A stretch of DNA of 64,000 bases. Source: Candidatus Hydrogenedentota bacterium (lineage in GTDB: Bacteria > Hydrogenedentota > Hydrogenedentia > Hydrogenedentales > SLHB01). The translations under genes were made by a program, and so were the position numbers. Where the stretch lies: positions 1 to 64,000 of the forward strand of contig JABWCD010000035.1 of NCBI GenBank assembly GCA_013359265.1, read 5' to 3'. The notes under the pieces are model-generated. The model made no database searches. It was given only the letters and a program-made list of their open reading frames with translations, and was not told the origin of the DNA. Shown piece by piece: positions 7,618-16,503 of the stretch. Position 1 is the stretch's first letter; each line of letters begins with the position of its first letter.

Positions 7618-8610
7618 CTAGCCCTTCAGGCCGGTCATCGTAATCCCCTGAATGAACATGCGCTGTGTCAAGAAAAACAGCACGATGATCGGAACGGTAA
7701 TGACGGTGGACATGGCCATGAGCGGCCCCCACTCGCTCTCGTGGGTGCTCTGGAATTGTTGCAGCGCGATCGCGAGCGTGTACTGGCGATCGTCCTGCAG
7801 ATAAATGAGCGGATTGAGAAAGTCCGCCCACTGGAACAGAAACATGAACAGCGCGGTCGTTGCCAGAGCGGGCTTCGACAACGGAACGATTACGTTCATG
7901 AAAATGCCCAACTCGCTGCACCCGTCGATGCGGGCGGCCGCCGACAAGTCGCGCGGGATGCCCATGAAAAACTGGCGCAACAGAAATATGTAGAACGGGG
8001 TGCCGAAGAATGCGGGGATGATCAGCGGTTTGAAGCTCCCGGTCCAGCCCAAGTGTTTATAGAGCACAAACAGCGGCACGAGCGTCACTTCGTAGGGAAG
8101 CATCATGGTCGCGAGGACTGCGATGAAGAGCGCGTCGCGCCCCGGCCAATCTATCCGCGAAAAACTGTAGGCCACCAGCGAGCACGAAATTACCGTGCCG
8201 ATTACCACTGACACACAGATAAAAAGGGTATTGCGCAAATTGATCCAAAAGTTCATTGTGTCGAACGCCCGTGGATAGTTCTGCCAATGAAACCCGATAT
8301 CCTGCTGAACCGCGACATCCGACGGCCAGACGGACAATTCCTGTCCGTCGACCAGAATGACCTTCTTATCCTCTTCGTCACGGAGTTCGATTCCGGACTT
8401 GCCCTCGTACGTGACCATGCGGCGTCCTTGGTCGTCGAAGCGCTCGGTGCGCGGAATCCATTGGGGCGGTTCGCCTGACTTCGGGAAGATCGCCGATTCG
8501 TGTTTGAGCGAGGTGGACACCATCCACACGAATGGCGCGATGAAGAGGACCGATGCCGCAAGCAACAGCGAGTGCGCCAAGAACGAATGGAGCACGGACT
8601 TATTCGCCAT
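7618..8610 (-). CDS. Carbohydrate ABC transporter permease, MalG type
   Basis: A 330-residue inner-membrane permease. The EAA loop that contacts the ATPase is present (SAAARIDGCSELGIFMNVIVPLSKPAL region) with about six membrane segments, as in MalG. Between the first two helices it has an additional hydrophilic stretch of some 55 residues (from about residue 45 to 100, containing DDQGRRMVTYEGK) facing the outside, where short family members go directly from PPQWIP to NY. Its ATG overlaps the end of the MalF-type gene by 11 bases, so the two are co-translated. No ATPase gene is in the operon. Confidence 0.9.
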   Translation of the reverse strand: MANKSVLHSFLAHSLLLAASVLFIAPFVWMVSTSLKHESAIFPKSGEPPQWIPRTERFDDQGRRMVTYEGKSGIELRDEEDKKVILVDGQELSVWPSDVAVQQDIGFHWQNYPRAFDTMNFWINLRNTLFICVSVVIGTVISCSLVAYSFSRIDWPGRDALFIAVLATMMLPYEVTLVPLFVLYKHLGWTGSFKPLIIPAFFGTPFYIFLLRQFFMGIPRDLSAAARIDGCSELGIFMNVIVPLSKPALATTALFMFLFQWADFLNPLIYLQDDRQYTLAIALQQFQSTHESEWGPLMAMSTVITVPIIVLFFLTQRMFIQGITMTGLKG

Positions 8611-9514
8611 GGTAGTGGACCCATCGCTTCGACGTATACATCACGCCCATCGTGCACGCGAGTACGACTACGAATAGCATCCACCCCATCGCGGACGCAT
8701 AGCCCATGTTCAGGTAATTGAATGCCTTCTGGTAGAGATAGAGCGCGTACACGAGCGTCGAATTCGCCGGCCCGCCCGTGCCCGCCGTCATGACGTACAC
8801 CTGGGTGAAATACTGGAATGCGCCGATAAGCCCCATGACCAGGTTGAAAAGAATCGTTGGGGTGATCATCGGGAGCGTGACGTTCCAGAATTTTCGTATC
8901 GGGCCGGCGCCGTCTATTTCCGCCACTTCGTAGAGCGACTGCGGGACTTCGGCAAGGCCCGCCAGGAAGATCACGACGGCCCCGCCAATGCCCCAAAAGC
9001 TCATGAGGATGAGAGATGGCATGGCCCAATTTTCGTCGGAAAGCCAGTTGGGCAGCGGGAGGCCGGCCCGCGCGAGCAGCCACTCGACGCCGACTTGGCG
9101 CAGCACGCCGTTTAGCAGTCCGCTTTCGGCATTGAACACCCACAGCCACAACACGGACGTGGCGACGATCGGCACGATCGTGGGCAGAAAAAAGACCGTT
9201 CGGTAGGCGGACATACCGGTCAGCTTCTGATTGAGAAATACCGCCAACAGAATGCTGAGTGCTATGCCGATGGGCACCGACCCGAGCGTGTAGTAGAACG
9301 TGTTGTACAGCGACGTATGCAGATAGCCATCGGACAGCATTTGGCGGTAGTTGGCGAGTCCCGTCCACACGGGCGGATCGATCGCGTTAAAGCTGCAAAA
9401 GCTGTAGTAAACGCTCGCTCCAAACGGGTACAGCGTAAACGCCAGAAACCCGATGATGTAGGGCGACGCGAAGAGCAGTCCATTGCGCAAATCTCGGCGA
9501 GCGGACTTGGTCAT
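8600..9514 (-). CDS. Carbohydrate ABC transporter permease, MalF type
   Basis: A 304-residue permease with six hydrophobic segments and the EAA motif EVAEIDGAGPIRKFWNVTLP. N-terminal ASPYIIGFLAFTLYPF and the GLANYRQ segment are typical of the MalF/UgpA branch of CUT1 sugar importers. The ATG at 9514 overlaps the stop of the binding-protein gene (ATGA), and the 3' end overlaps the MalG-type gene. It should form the heterodimeric channel with that protein. Confidence 0.92.
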   Translation of the reverse strand: MTKSARRDLRNGLLFASPYIIGFLAFTLYPFGASVYYSFCSFNAIDPPVWTGLANYRQMLSDGYLHTSLYNTFYYTLGSVPIGIALSILLAVFLNQKLTGMSAYRTVFFLPTIVPIVATSVLWLWVFNAESGLLNGVLRQVGVEWLLARAGLPLPNWLSDENWAMPSLILMSFWGIGGAVVIFLAGLAEVPQSLYEVAEIDGAGPIRKFWNVTLPMITPTILFNLVMGLIGAFQYFTQVYVMTAGTGGPANSTLVYALYLYQKAFNYLNMGYASAMGWMLFVVVLACTMGVMYTSKRWVHYHGE

Positions 9515-10947
9515 GGCGTCTTCGCCACCTTGGTTTCGCGAACGCGGTCCCAATCCGCGTTCACCATGCGCTGCGAGTCCGCCAGGGCCTGCTCCGGCTC
9601 TTTGGCGCCGAACATCACGTATTCGCGCGCTTTCTGGCATTCGTCCGCAAACTGACGCCCCACGGGAATCGACGGGTAATACACGGCCGGCTTCGTCATG
9701 AGTTCGTTGACGAACACGCGGAACTTCGGATCGCCGCTGAAGCGTTCCTGAGCGGCCTCCGACCGCCGGCCCGTCACATTGTGGATCATGTACGCGAAAT
9801 CGCTCGCGGGCGACGGCCGGCCGTCCGGCCGTTGCGAATAAAACCACGCCAGGAATTCGAGCGCTTCCTTTTCGTGTTTGCTCCCAGCCGGAACGCCGTC
9901 AAGCACACATGATCCCGAATAGCACATCGGCGGGGCGCCTTCCGGCTGCGGGATCGGCGCGACTCCCCATTCGAGATTCGGCGCGTACTTCGGAACGAAC
10001 GTGCACTGCCATTCGCCCTCGTGGATCATCGCGACCTTGCCGGTATAGAACGGATTGGTCGCGCTGAAGTACGCCCCGCCCGCGGAGAACCCGTTGTAGA
10101 ACGCCTGCGCCACGTCCTTGTCCAGCGAATACGGAGCCGGGTTTGGATCGGCGGGGTCGCGAATCCAGCTCCGCTGCCATTCGAGCGAGCGGACGATATT
10201 CGGGTCCTGCGCGGCGACGACGATGGAGTTGTCCGGATCGAACCACTTTCCTCCGAAGAAGTTTCCCCACATGTAGGTGAAGTCCCAGGGCAGCCAGGGA
10301 AGGAATCCAATTTGCTCAATGCCGCCCGACGCGTTGCGCACAGTCAGCTTTTGCGCATACTCCTCGAGCTCCTTCAGCGTTTTCGGCGGGCGTTCGGGAT
10401 CGAGCCCCGCTTTACGGAATGCAGCCTTGTTCCACAACAGGCAGTAGACATCCGTTGTCGTCGGAATACCGTAAACGTGGCCGTCGATGTAGACCGCCTC
10501 GTACATGTGCGGGAAGAAGTCTTCCTTACTCATGTTCGGCTGCTTGGCCATCCATTCCTCGAGCGGAATAAAGCACCCTTGGGGCGCGAGTTGGGCGAGC
10601 GCTTGCTGATCCATGCTGCACACGTCCGGCGGGGCGCCGCTTGAAATGGCCGTCAACAGCTTCTCGATGCGCCACCCGATGCTGATGGAGTGAACGTAAA
10701 TCCGGTCCTGGCTCTTATTGAACTCGTCCACGAGTTCTTTGTGCATATCGAATTCGTGGCCTTGCGCACGGTTCCAATAGGTGATGACCGTGCGGCCCTG
10801 TTGAACGGCCTCCCACTCGGGGTCTGCGCCGGGAGCAGGCGGGACGAATACGGCGAGAACCGTACCCGACCGCACGGGCCAGAGAAAGAACAGAACAAAC
10901 GCGCACCCCAACGCGGCGGCTGCCCAGGAGAAATACGTCCTCTGCAA
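9511..10947 (-). CDS. Sugar ABC transporter substrate-binding protein
   Basis: A 478-residue family 1 extracellular solute-binding protein. An N-terminal hydrophobic segment (about residues 7-26) exports or anchors it; a cysteine at residue 15 lies in ALGC, but the hydrophobic run continues beyond it, so lipoprotein processing is uncertain. The mature part starts with VITYWNRAQGHE and contains LLTAISSGAPPDVCSMD, IPTTTDVYCLLWNKAAFRKAG and the MIHEGEW segment usual for CUT1 binding proteins. It is the first gene of the importer operon and overlaps the next by four bases. The bound sugar is unknown. Confidence 0.92.
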   Translation of the reverse strand: MQRTYFSWAAAALGCAFVLFFLWPVRSGTVLAVFVPPAPGADPEWEAVQQGRTVITYWNRAQGHEFDMHKELVDEFNKSQDRIYVHSISIGWRIEKLLTAISSGAPPDVCSMDQQALAQLAPQGCFIPLEEWMAKQPNMSKEDFFPHMYEAVYIDGHVYGIPTTTDVYCLLWNKAAFRKAGLDPERPPKTLKELEEYAQKLTVRNASGGIEQIGFLPWLPWDFTYMWGNFFGGKWFDPDNSIVVAAQDPNIVRSLEWQRSWIRDPADPNPAPYSLDKDVAQAFYNGFSAGGAYFSATNPFYTGKVAMIHEGEWQCTFVPKYAPNLEWGVAPIPQPEGAPPMCYSGSCVLDGVPAGSKHEKEALEFLAWFYSQRPDGRPSPASDFAYMIHNVTGRRSEAAQERFSGDPKFRVFVNELMTKPAVYYPSIPVGRQFADECQKAREYVMFGAKEPEQALADSQRMVNADWDRVRETKVAKTP

Positions 10948-11070
10948 TACCTATTCTCCACCCCGACGCGCCACGCCCGGACACGTTCGCGGGCAATCGA
11001 CTCAAGCCGATCCGATGCGCACTGGCTTTGGGGATTTCCAAAACCGGCGCACGCTCCACACCGAATGCGT

Positions 11071-11100
11071 ATTATGCGATTCCGTGTATGAATTTTCCAA
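11071..11100 (-). promoter_or_regulatory. Possible promoter of the sugar importer operon
   Basis: On the minus strand TTGGAA (11095-11100) and CATAAT (11071-11076) are separated by 18 bases, placing a start site near 11064 with a leader of about 115 bases before the binding-protein gene. Four and five of six bases match the sigma-70 consensus. This is sequence similarity only. Confidence 0.4.
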
Positions 11101-11172
11101 CACAACGCGCACCACATTGTCTTTCGTGTAGTGTGGCGTGTAGGCTTGCCCCGTTTTCCGAAGGAGACCGGC

Positions 11173-12069
11173 GTGAAAATTGGCGTAGTTCGTCTCGAAA
11201 GCGAGTCTGCCGTAGCGCTTGAGGTTGATGGCCGTTGGTTCGATTTTACGCGCGCCTACCGAATATACGAACTGATGGAACGGCAACGGCTCGGCATGCC
11301 GGTGCGCGATGTGCTCGAATTGCTGCGCATGGGATTGGTCGATCCGTCCGCGCTTTCCCCGATCCTTGCGGAGTTCCGCCGGCATTCGATCGTTGACAAG
11401 TGTGCGCTGACGGGACCGCTCAGCTTCGAATTGCCGTATCGTCCCGGAAAGATCGTCGCCATCGGCCGCAACTATGCGGCGCACGCCGCGGAAACCGGCC
11501 ACGATGTTCCCAAAGAGCCCATATTCTTCTCGAAGGCGCCGACGTCCTGCATCGGTCCTGACCAGGCGATCGTGATACGGCCGGCGTATGGACGCGTCGA
11601 TCACGAGGGGGAACTGGCGGTCGTCATCGGCCGCACGGCCAAGGATATTTCGCCCGCGGATGCGCGGGCGTGTATCGCGGCGTACGCGTTGGTGAACGAC
11701 GTGACGGCACGCGAGATGCAACGGGAGGACATCGCTGCCGGCCACCCGTGGTTCCGGTCTAAGAGTCTCGATACGTTTTGCCCGTTCGGGCCGTACCTCG
11801 TGCTGCGCGACGCCCTGCCCTGGCCGCTGGAAGTGGACATCGAGTGTGCGGTGAACGGCGAAGTCCGGCAAAAGAGCAACACGCGCCACTTCATTTTCAA
11901 ATTGCCCGAACTGATCGCGTACGTCTCGCGGTTCGTCACACTCGAGCCGGGGGACGTGCTGTCCACCGGTACTCCGGAAGGTATCGCGGCACTCCACCCC
12001 GGCGACGTCGTCGAGGTGCGTGTACCGGAAATCGGTGTCCTTCGCAATACCGTGCTTGGAGTTCGCTGA
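11173..12069 (+). CDS. Fumarylacetoacetate hydrolase family protein
   Basis: A 298-residue protein with the C-terminal FAH fold. Key segments are PGKIVAIGRNYAAHAAE, EPIFFSKAPTSCIG, the metal-ligand region VDHEGELAVVIGR, a lid segment DVTAREMQ and the end GDVLSTGTPEGIA. Metal-binding acidic residues in EGELAVVIG are intact. Members hydrolyse acylpyruvates or decarboxylate and isomerise products of aromatic catabolism. The GTG at 11173 is preceded by AAGGAGA seven bases away, a strong ribosome site that fixes the start. It is transcribed away from the sugar importer, and no other catabolic gene adjoins it. Confidence 0.9.
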   Translation: MKIGVVRLESESAVALEVDGRWFDFTRAYRIYELMERQRLGMPVRDVLELLRMGLVDPSALSPILAEFRRHSIVDKCALTGPLSFELPYRPGKIVAIGRNYAAHAAETGHDVPKEPIFFSKAPTSCIGPDQAIVIRPAYGRVDHEGELAVVIGRTAKDISPADARACIAAYALVNDVTAREMQREDIAAGHPWFRSKSLDTFCPFGPYLVLRDALPWPLEVDIECAVNGEVRQKSNTRHFIFKLPELIAYVSRFVTLEPGDVLSTGTPEGIAALHPGDVVEVRVPEIGVLRNTVLGVR

Positions 12070-12096
12070 CTCTTGCTCTCACGCCGGCCAGGGCGG

Positions 12097-13491
12097 CTAT
12101 CCCCGGATTTTTCGCTGTAGCAGCGCGGCGAGTTGCGCGGTCCCCTTGTCGTTCTTCACTTCCTTGCCGATCTTCTGGACCGCGTACAGCACCGTTGTGT
12201 GGTCTTTACCGCCGAGCGCCTCGCCGATCTCCGAATAAGACAGCTTCGCGATCATGTCCTTGCAGAGATACATGGCAAGTTGGCGCGGGTACGCCACCTG
12301 GCGCTGCCGGTTGCGGCTGCGCAAGTCGGAAATCCGCACGTCAAAATGTTCCGCGACGGCGCGGAGCACGGCTTCGACGTTTATCGGCTGCAGACGTTCC
12401 TTACCGATGAGATCACGCAATACTTCCTCGGCGAGTTCGGGTGTGATCGGTTTTTCCGTCAACTTGGCGTACGCGAGGAGCGTGACGAGCGAACCTTCGA
12501 GTTCGCGAATGTTCGACGTAATAAACTTGGCGATACAGTCCAGCACTTCGGCCGGTACGGTCAGGTTTTCGCGGGCCGCCTTATTCTGGAGGATCGCAAT
12601 GCGCGTTTCGAGGTCGGGCGGCTGGATGTCGGTGACCAACCCCCACTCGAACCGCGAAATGAGTCGCTGTTCGAGACCGGCAATCTCCTTGGGGGGGCGA
12701 TCGCTCGATATCACAATCTGCTTGTGCATATCGAACAACACGTTGAACGTGTGGAAAAACTCTTCCTGCGTCGCTTCCTTGCGCGAGATAAAGTGGATGT
12801 CGTCGATGAGCAGCACGTCCGCTTTCCGGTACTTCGTTCGAAATTTCATCGTCGACTTCTTCGCGATGCTCTCGATGAGTTGATTGGTGAAGTGCTCGGA
12901 GGAGATGTAGCAGATGTTTGCGTCCGGCCGGCGCTGAAATATCTCCTGCCCAATGGCTTGCATGAGATGCGTCTTGCCGAGGCCCGTGCCCCCGTGCAGG
13001 AACAGGGGGTTATATGCACGGCCTGGCGACTCCGCGACCGCGCGTGCGGCCGCGTGCGCGAACCGATTCCCGTTCCCGACGACGAAGCGGTCAAACGTAT
13101 ACCGCGGATTGAAAGGTTGCGGGCGCGGGGTCTGCGGAGCGCGCTCTTGCGGCATACGCGGGAGCTGGAGTTGCTCGGGCTTTGCCTTGACCGCTTTAGA
13201 CGCACCGTCCGTCGAAACCGGCCGAAAAACCACTTCGCGCAAATCGGGAACGACGGTCCCCGCGCACGCAAGCACGGCATCCATGTAGTGCTCGCGCAAC
13301 CAGTCCGCGAAGAACTTGTTGGGTACGGCGACCGTCAGCCGCCCATCTTCATAGGAATCGAATCGGGTTTGGGAAAACCAGTTCTCGAAGCTTAGCTCGT
13401 CGAGGATTTTTCGCAGACGCTCCTGTGTTGCGTCCCATGGGTTTTGATCGTCAAGGGCCGCATGGACCCCACCACCGTCGTTTGCAGGCAA
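12097..13491 (-). CDS. dnaA: Chromosomal replication initiator protein DnaA
   Basis: A full-length 464-residue DnaA. Domain I is at the N-terminus (WDATQERLRKIL, ENWFSQ). The AAA+ domain has Walker A GGTGLGKT (167-174) and Walker B VLLIDDIHF, with sensor residues in ISRFEWGLV. Domain IV ends with the DNA-binding signature GGKDHTTVLYA, which recognises the DnaA box. It opens the replication origin. The start is a TTG at 13491 preceded by a GGAAGGGGG ribosome site. No dnaN, recF or gyrB follows, so the common dnaA-dnaN-recF order is absent here. The gene ends 27 bases from the convergent FAH gene. Confidence 0.97.
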   Translation of the reverse strand: MPANDGGGVHAALDDQNPWDATQERLRKILDELSFENWFSQTRFDSYEDGRLTVAVPNKFFADWLREHYMDAVLACAGTVVPDLREVVFRPVSTDGASKAVKAKPEQLQLPRMPQERAPQTPRPQPFNPRYTFDRFVVGNGNRFAHAAARAVAESPGRAYNPLFLHGGTGLGKTHLMQAIGQEIFQRRPDANICYISSEHFTNQLIESIAKKSTMKFRTKYRKADVLLIDDIHFISRKEATQEEFFHTFNVLFDMHKQIVISSDRPPKEIAGLEQRLISRFEWGLVTDIQPPDLETRIAILQNKAARENLTVPAEVLDCIAKFITSNIRELEGSLVTLLAYAKLTEKPITPELAEEVLRDLIGKERLQPINVEAVLRAVAEHFDVRISDLRSRNRQRQVAYPRQLAMYLCKDMIAKLSYSEIGEALGGKDHTTVLYAVQKIGKEVKNDKGTAQLAALLQRKIRG

Positions 13492-14263
13492 AATGCCGAA
13501 CCCCCTTCCGCCATTAGTGAGTTGAAATCCCGCGCTCAGGTCAAACCGCCGAACTCGCGCGAGGCTCCGACCCCTACCGTTTCTCGATACCCACGGACGA
13601 CCGCAGCCACGTACCGTCCCATGAGCCTACCGCGTACCCACTCCACAGCGGCAATGCCCAGTCTGCAAGAAACGCTGCGCGACACATCGGTCAGAAATGC
13701 GCGCGATCGCTTTGCACACGCAATCCACAAGTTATCCACAGTACGTGCGCAACATGCGCCGTGAAGTAAGTGCCGAAGTTTGCATCACGATCGCGCGAAC
13801 TGTCAAGCACCTTTTCTACATCACTGACGCGTGACCGTTTACATCGTGTTACGCTCACCGCGCGATTCGTTCTGTCGCGCACGGTTCCAAAAATCGCGCA
13901 CGCACATCACGGAAATCACGACTTGTTTCCGCCCGCAACGCAGACAGATTGGGTACGCCAGTTTTCCAATTTGGGAGTAATGGAGCGTGCAGATACGTAC
14001 GAACAGACACAACTCACCCGCTTCGAATTGTGATGCCATAACAGAAGACTGAAGCCGACGGCTTTTGCACACCCAACCTGCCGCCGCTCCCCAACGATCC
14101 GCTCCAAGATCGAGAATTGAAATTATAACATCCGATTGGCCGCCACGCAAGAGCAATCGCGTTCGAGCGCGAGGCAGCGTGCGCGGCATCAACTCCTGAC
14201 ACCGAGTGTTCCAGTGGAGTTGCCGGGTGCGCGCGCGTATGCTATGCGCTTTCGGAGCAACAC
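13492..14263. other. Intergenic region upstream of dnaA (origin candidate)
   Basis: A 772-base gap between divergently transcribed dnaA and pdxA holds no convincing gene. It contains one perfect DnaA box, a near match directly before it (CAATCCACA), and an AT-richer patch around 14110-14135 (GAATTGAAATTATAAC). This could be the origin or an autoregulated dnaA promoter. A single good box is too few to call an origin with confidence. Confidence 0.4.
13732..13740 (+). promoter_or_regulatory. Perfect DnaA box TTATCCACA
   Basis: TTATCCACA matches the classical DnaA-box consensus exactly and sits 241 bases upstream of the dnaA start. A weaker relative, CAATCCACA, lies just before it at 13721-13729. 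Likely roles are dnaA autoregulation or origin binding. Confidence 0.65.
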
Positions 14264-15262
14264 GTGGAAGTGCAACAACGAGTAGACGAACGCTTCGTGC
14301 GCAAGCCGCGCGTTGCGCTTACGATGGGCGATGTAAACGGGATCGGTCCCGAGATTCTCGCGCGCGCGCTGGGCGACCCAAAACTGGCAGCCATTTGCGC
14401 GCCGATCGTTTACGGCTGCGCCCGCACACTGCGTGACGCGCGCGACCGAGTGCAGGCGTCGTTCGGGGACGATTCGACGGTAATCGATTGCGGCCATGAT
14501 TTCCCGCGCCGGACCCCGGGCATCGTGCAAAAGGATGCCGGCCTGGCGGCGATCGCCTGGATTCGCGAGGCCGTAAACGCGGCGCTGCGAGGTGATGTCG
14601 ACGCCGTAGTCACGTGCCCGATAAACAAGGAAGGAATTCGGCTAGCGGGGTGCCGTGCAATTGGCCACACCGAAATCGTCGCCGAGATGACCGGTTCGGC
14701 CGAATACCGGATGTCGCTGTTCGCCGGCCGCATGCGGATTGTACATATCACCGGCCATTTGCCGCTGGCCGAAGCAATTACCGAGGTGAAGACGCCGCGT
14801 ATCGTCGAGACCGTCCGCATCGCCCACGACGCCCTGGCGCGCCTTGGCGTTGCGCCGCGCAGAATCGCCGTGGCGGGGCTGAATCCGCATGCGGGCGAGA
14901 ACGGGCTTCTGGGAGACGAGGAATCGCGGGAAATCGCACCTGCGGTCGCCGCGTGCGTGCGCGAAGGCATCGAGTGTACTGGCCCATATCCTCCCGATAC
15001 AGTGTTTCGACGCATGCGCGAGGGCGAGTTCGATGTCGTCGTCGCCATGTACCACGATCAAGGGCATATCCCCTTGAAGCTCATCGCCATGGACGAAGGC
15101 GTCAACGTAACGCTCGGCATCCCCATCGTGCGGACAAGCGTCGATCACGGCACCGCGTACAATATCGCGTGGAAGGGAATCGCGCGCGCAGACAGCCTTC
15201 TCGCGGCAATCGAACTCGCCGCGCAGTTTGCCGCCGCGCGCCCGGCTCGAGTGGCGCGATAA
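14264..15262 (+). CDS. pdxA: 4-hydroxythreonine-4-phosphate dehydrogenase
   Basis: A 332-residue PdxA-family dehydrogenase. Diagnostic segments are MGDVNGIGPE near the N-terminus, CPINKEGI, GHTEIVAEM, AGLNPHAGE, the metal/substrate segment MYHDQGHIPLK, and IVRTSVDHGTAYNIA. The enzyme oxidises 4-phosphohydroxy-L-threonine in pyridoxal phosphate synthesis; paralogues such as PdxA2 act on related sugar acids. The GTG at 14264 has GGAG eight bases upstream. Its TAA stop overlaps the next start (TAATG), so a VCBS-repeat secreted protein is coupled to it. No other pdx gene lies nearby. Confidence 0.93.
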   Translation: MEVQQRVDERFVRKPRVALTMGDVNGIGPEILARALGDPKLAAICAPIVYGCARTLRDARDRVQASFGDDSTVIDCGHDFPRRTPGIVQKDAGLAAIAWIREAVNAALRGDVDAVVTCPINKEGIRLAGCRAIGHTEIVAEMTGSAEYRMSLFAGRMRIVHITGHLPLAEAITEVKTPRIVETVRIAHDALARLGVAPRRIAVAGLNPHAGENGLLGDEESREIAPAVAACVREGIECTGPYPPDTVFRRMREGEFDVVVAMYHDQGHIPLKLIAMDEGVNVTLGIPIVRTSVDHGTAYNIAWKGIARADSLLAAIELAAQFAAARPARVAR

Positions 15263-16503
15263 TGTCTGCATCCCTGCGCATCAGTGTGGTGGCCGCGTGT
15301 TTCCTGACGTCCGTGGGCGCCGAGGTATTTGTCAAGCACGCGGAACGCTTCCAAGTCGGCCCAAATCCCTGCTCGATCGTGGTCGAGGACCTGAACGCGG
15401 ACGGCATTCCCGACATTGTCACGGCGGACCGCGGCGAGTTGGCGAGTATGCGCGAGGAACGCCCCGCCAACGACGAGTTGTCGCTGTTGCTCTCCGAATC
15501 CCCGCTAAAGTACGTGGCGCGTCCGCCGCTTCGCGCCGGGTTTGCGCCGTACTGCGTGGTCGCCGCAAACATCGACGCACTCAAGGCGCCCGACCTGGTT
15601 GTCGCCAGCTTTCACGATCCGCGCCGCCGGCACATCACGCTGTTTCGCAATCTCAGCGAGAGCGGGTTTGAACCGATTACGTTCACCATACCGGACACCG
15701 GGCTGCGCTACGCGCGAATGCTCGACAACGATCAGCAGCCGTTGTACACGGTGCCGGGCCTTACCTCGCTTGTCGTGCGCGACTTCAACCACGACGAGTT
15801 TCGCGACGTTGTAGCGACTGCCTGGTCTGCCGATGCAATCGTCTTTCTGCCGGGCGATGCGGAGAAATACTTTGGCGCACCTGTGATTACGCCTGCCCGC
15901 GGCGGTCCGCGCGACGTTCAAGCGGCGGACCTGAACGGCGACGGCGAGGTGGACCTCGTCACAGCAATGTACAATTCGGGCGAGATTGCGGTCTGGAAAG
16001 GCGCGGGCGATGGCACCTTCGCCGAGGTAAACCGGTTTTCGAGTACCGGTCCGTTGCCGCTCAAAGTCCGGCTAGCCGACTTCAACGGCGACGACAGAAC
16101 CGATATCGCGGTAGCCCATTGTTTTACGACGGACTCCGTCGATATCTTCTTCGGCGACGCCGAACGTAGCTTTCGTTTCGGGATGGCGCAACGGGTCTCC
16201 ATGTCGGAGAACGACGATTACCAGCGTGTCGACGACGAAATCCGCGATCTCGTCGCGGGGGATTTCAATCGAGACGGCAGGCCGGACTTTGCGACCGCGT
16301 GCTACGCTTCCTCGAAGGTCCGCATCTTCCTCAATGGGTCGCCGCCGGGACAGCTACCACTATCCTTCGCGCGGGAGGTCCATTCGTTCAAGGACGGCCG
16401 GCCTCGCGCAATCGTCGGCGGAGACTTCAATGGTGACGGCAAGACAGACATTGCCGTCGCCTTGTGGCAGCGGAACGCGGTCGCGTTACTGCTCGGCCAA
16501 TGA
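15262..16503 (+). CDS. Secreted FG-GAP/VCBS repeat protein
   Basis: A 413-residue protein with a signal-like N-terminus (about residues 5-20, ending VGAEVF). It then has at least five beta-propeller blades, each carrying a calcium-loop motif of the DxNxDGxxD kind: DLNADGIPD, DFNHDEFRD, DLNGDGEVD, DFNGDDRTD, DFNRDGRPD and DFNGDGKTD. Such integrin-like propellers bind calcium and act in adhesion or ligand binding outside the cell. The ATG shares one base with the pdxA stop. The last 18 bases overlap the convergent transglutaminase gene. The ligand is unknown. Confidence 0.88.
   Translation: MSASLRISVVAACFLTSVGAEVFVKHAERFQVGPNPCSIVVEDLNADGIPDIVTADRGELASMREERPANDELSLLLSESPLKYVARPPLRAGFAPYCVVAANIDALKAPDLVVASFHDPRRRHITLFRNLSESGFEPITFTIPDTGLRYARMLDNDQQPLYTVPGLTSLVVRDFNHDEFRDVVATAWSADAIVFLPGDAEKYFGAPVITPARGGPRDVQAADLNGDGEVDLVTAMYNSGEIAVWKGAGDGTFAEVNRFSSTGPLPLKVRLADFNGDDRTDIAVAHCFTTDSVDIFFGDAERSFRFGMAQRVSMSENDDYQRVDDEIRDLVAGDFNRDGRPDFATACYASSKVRIFLNGSPPGQLPLSFAREVHSFKDGRPRAIVGGDFNGDGKTDIAVALWQRNAVALLLGQ

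Noticed and set aside
13839-14192. A 117-codon minus-strand frame upstream of dnaA
   Set aside because: No ribosome site, domain or plausible codon pattern, and it covers the likely regulatory region.
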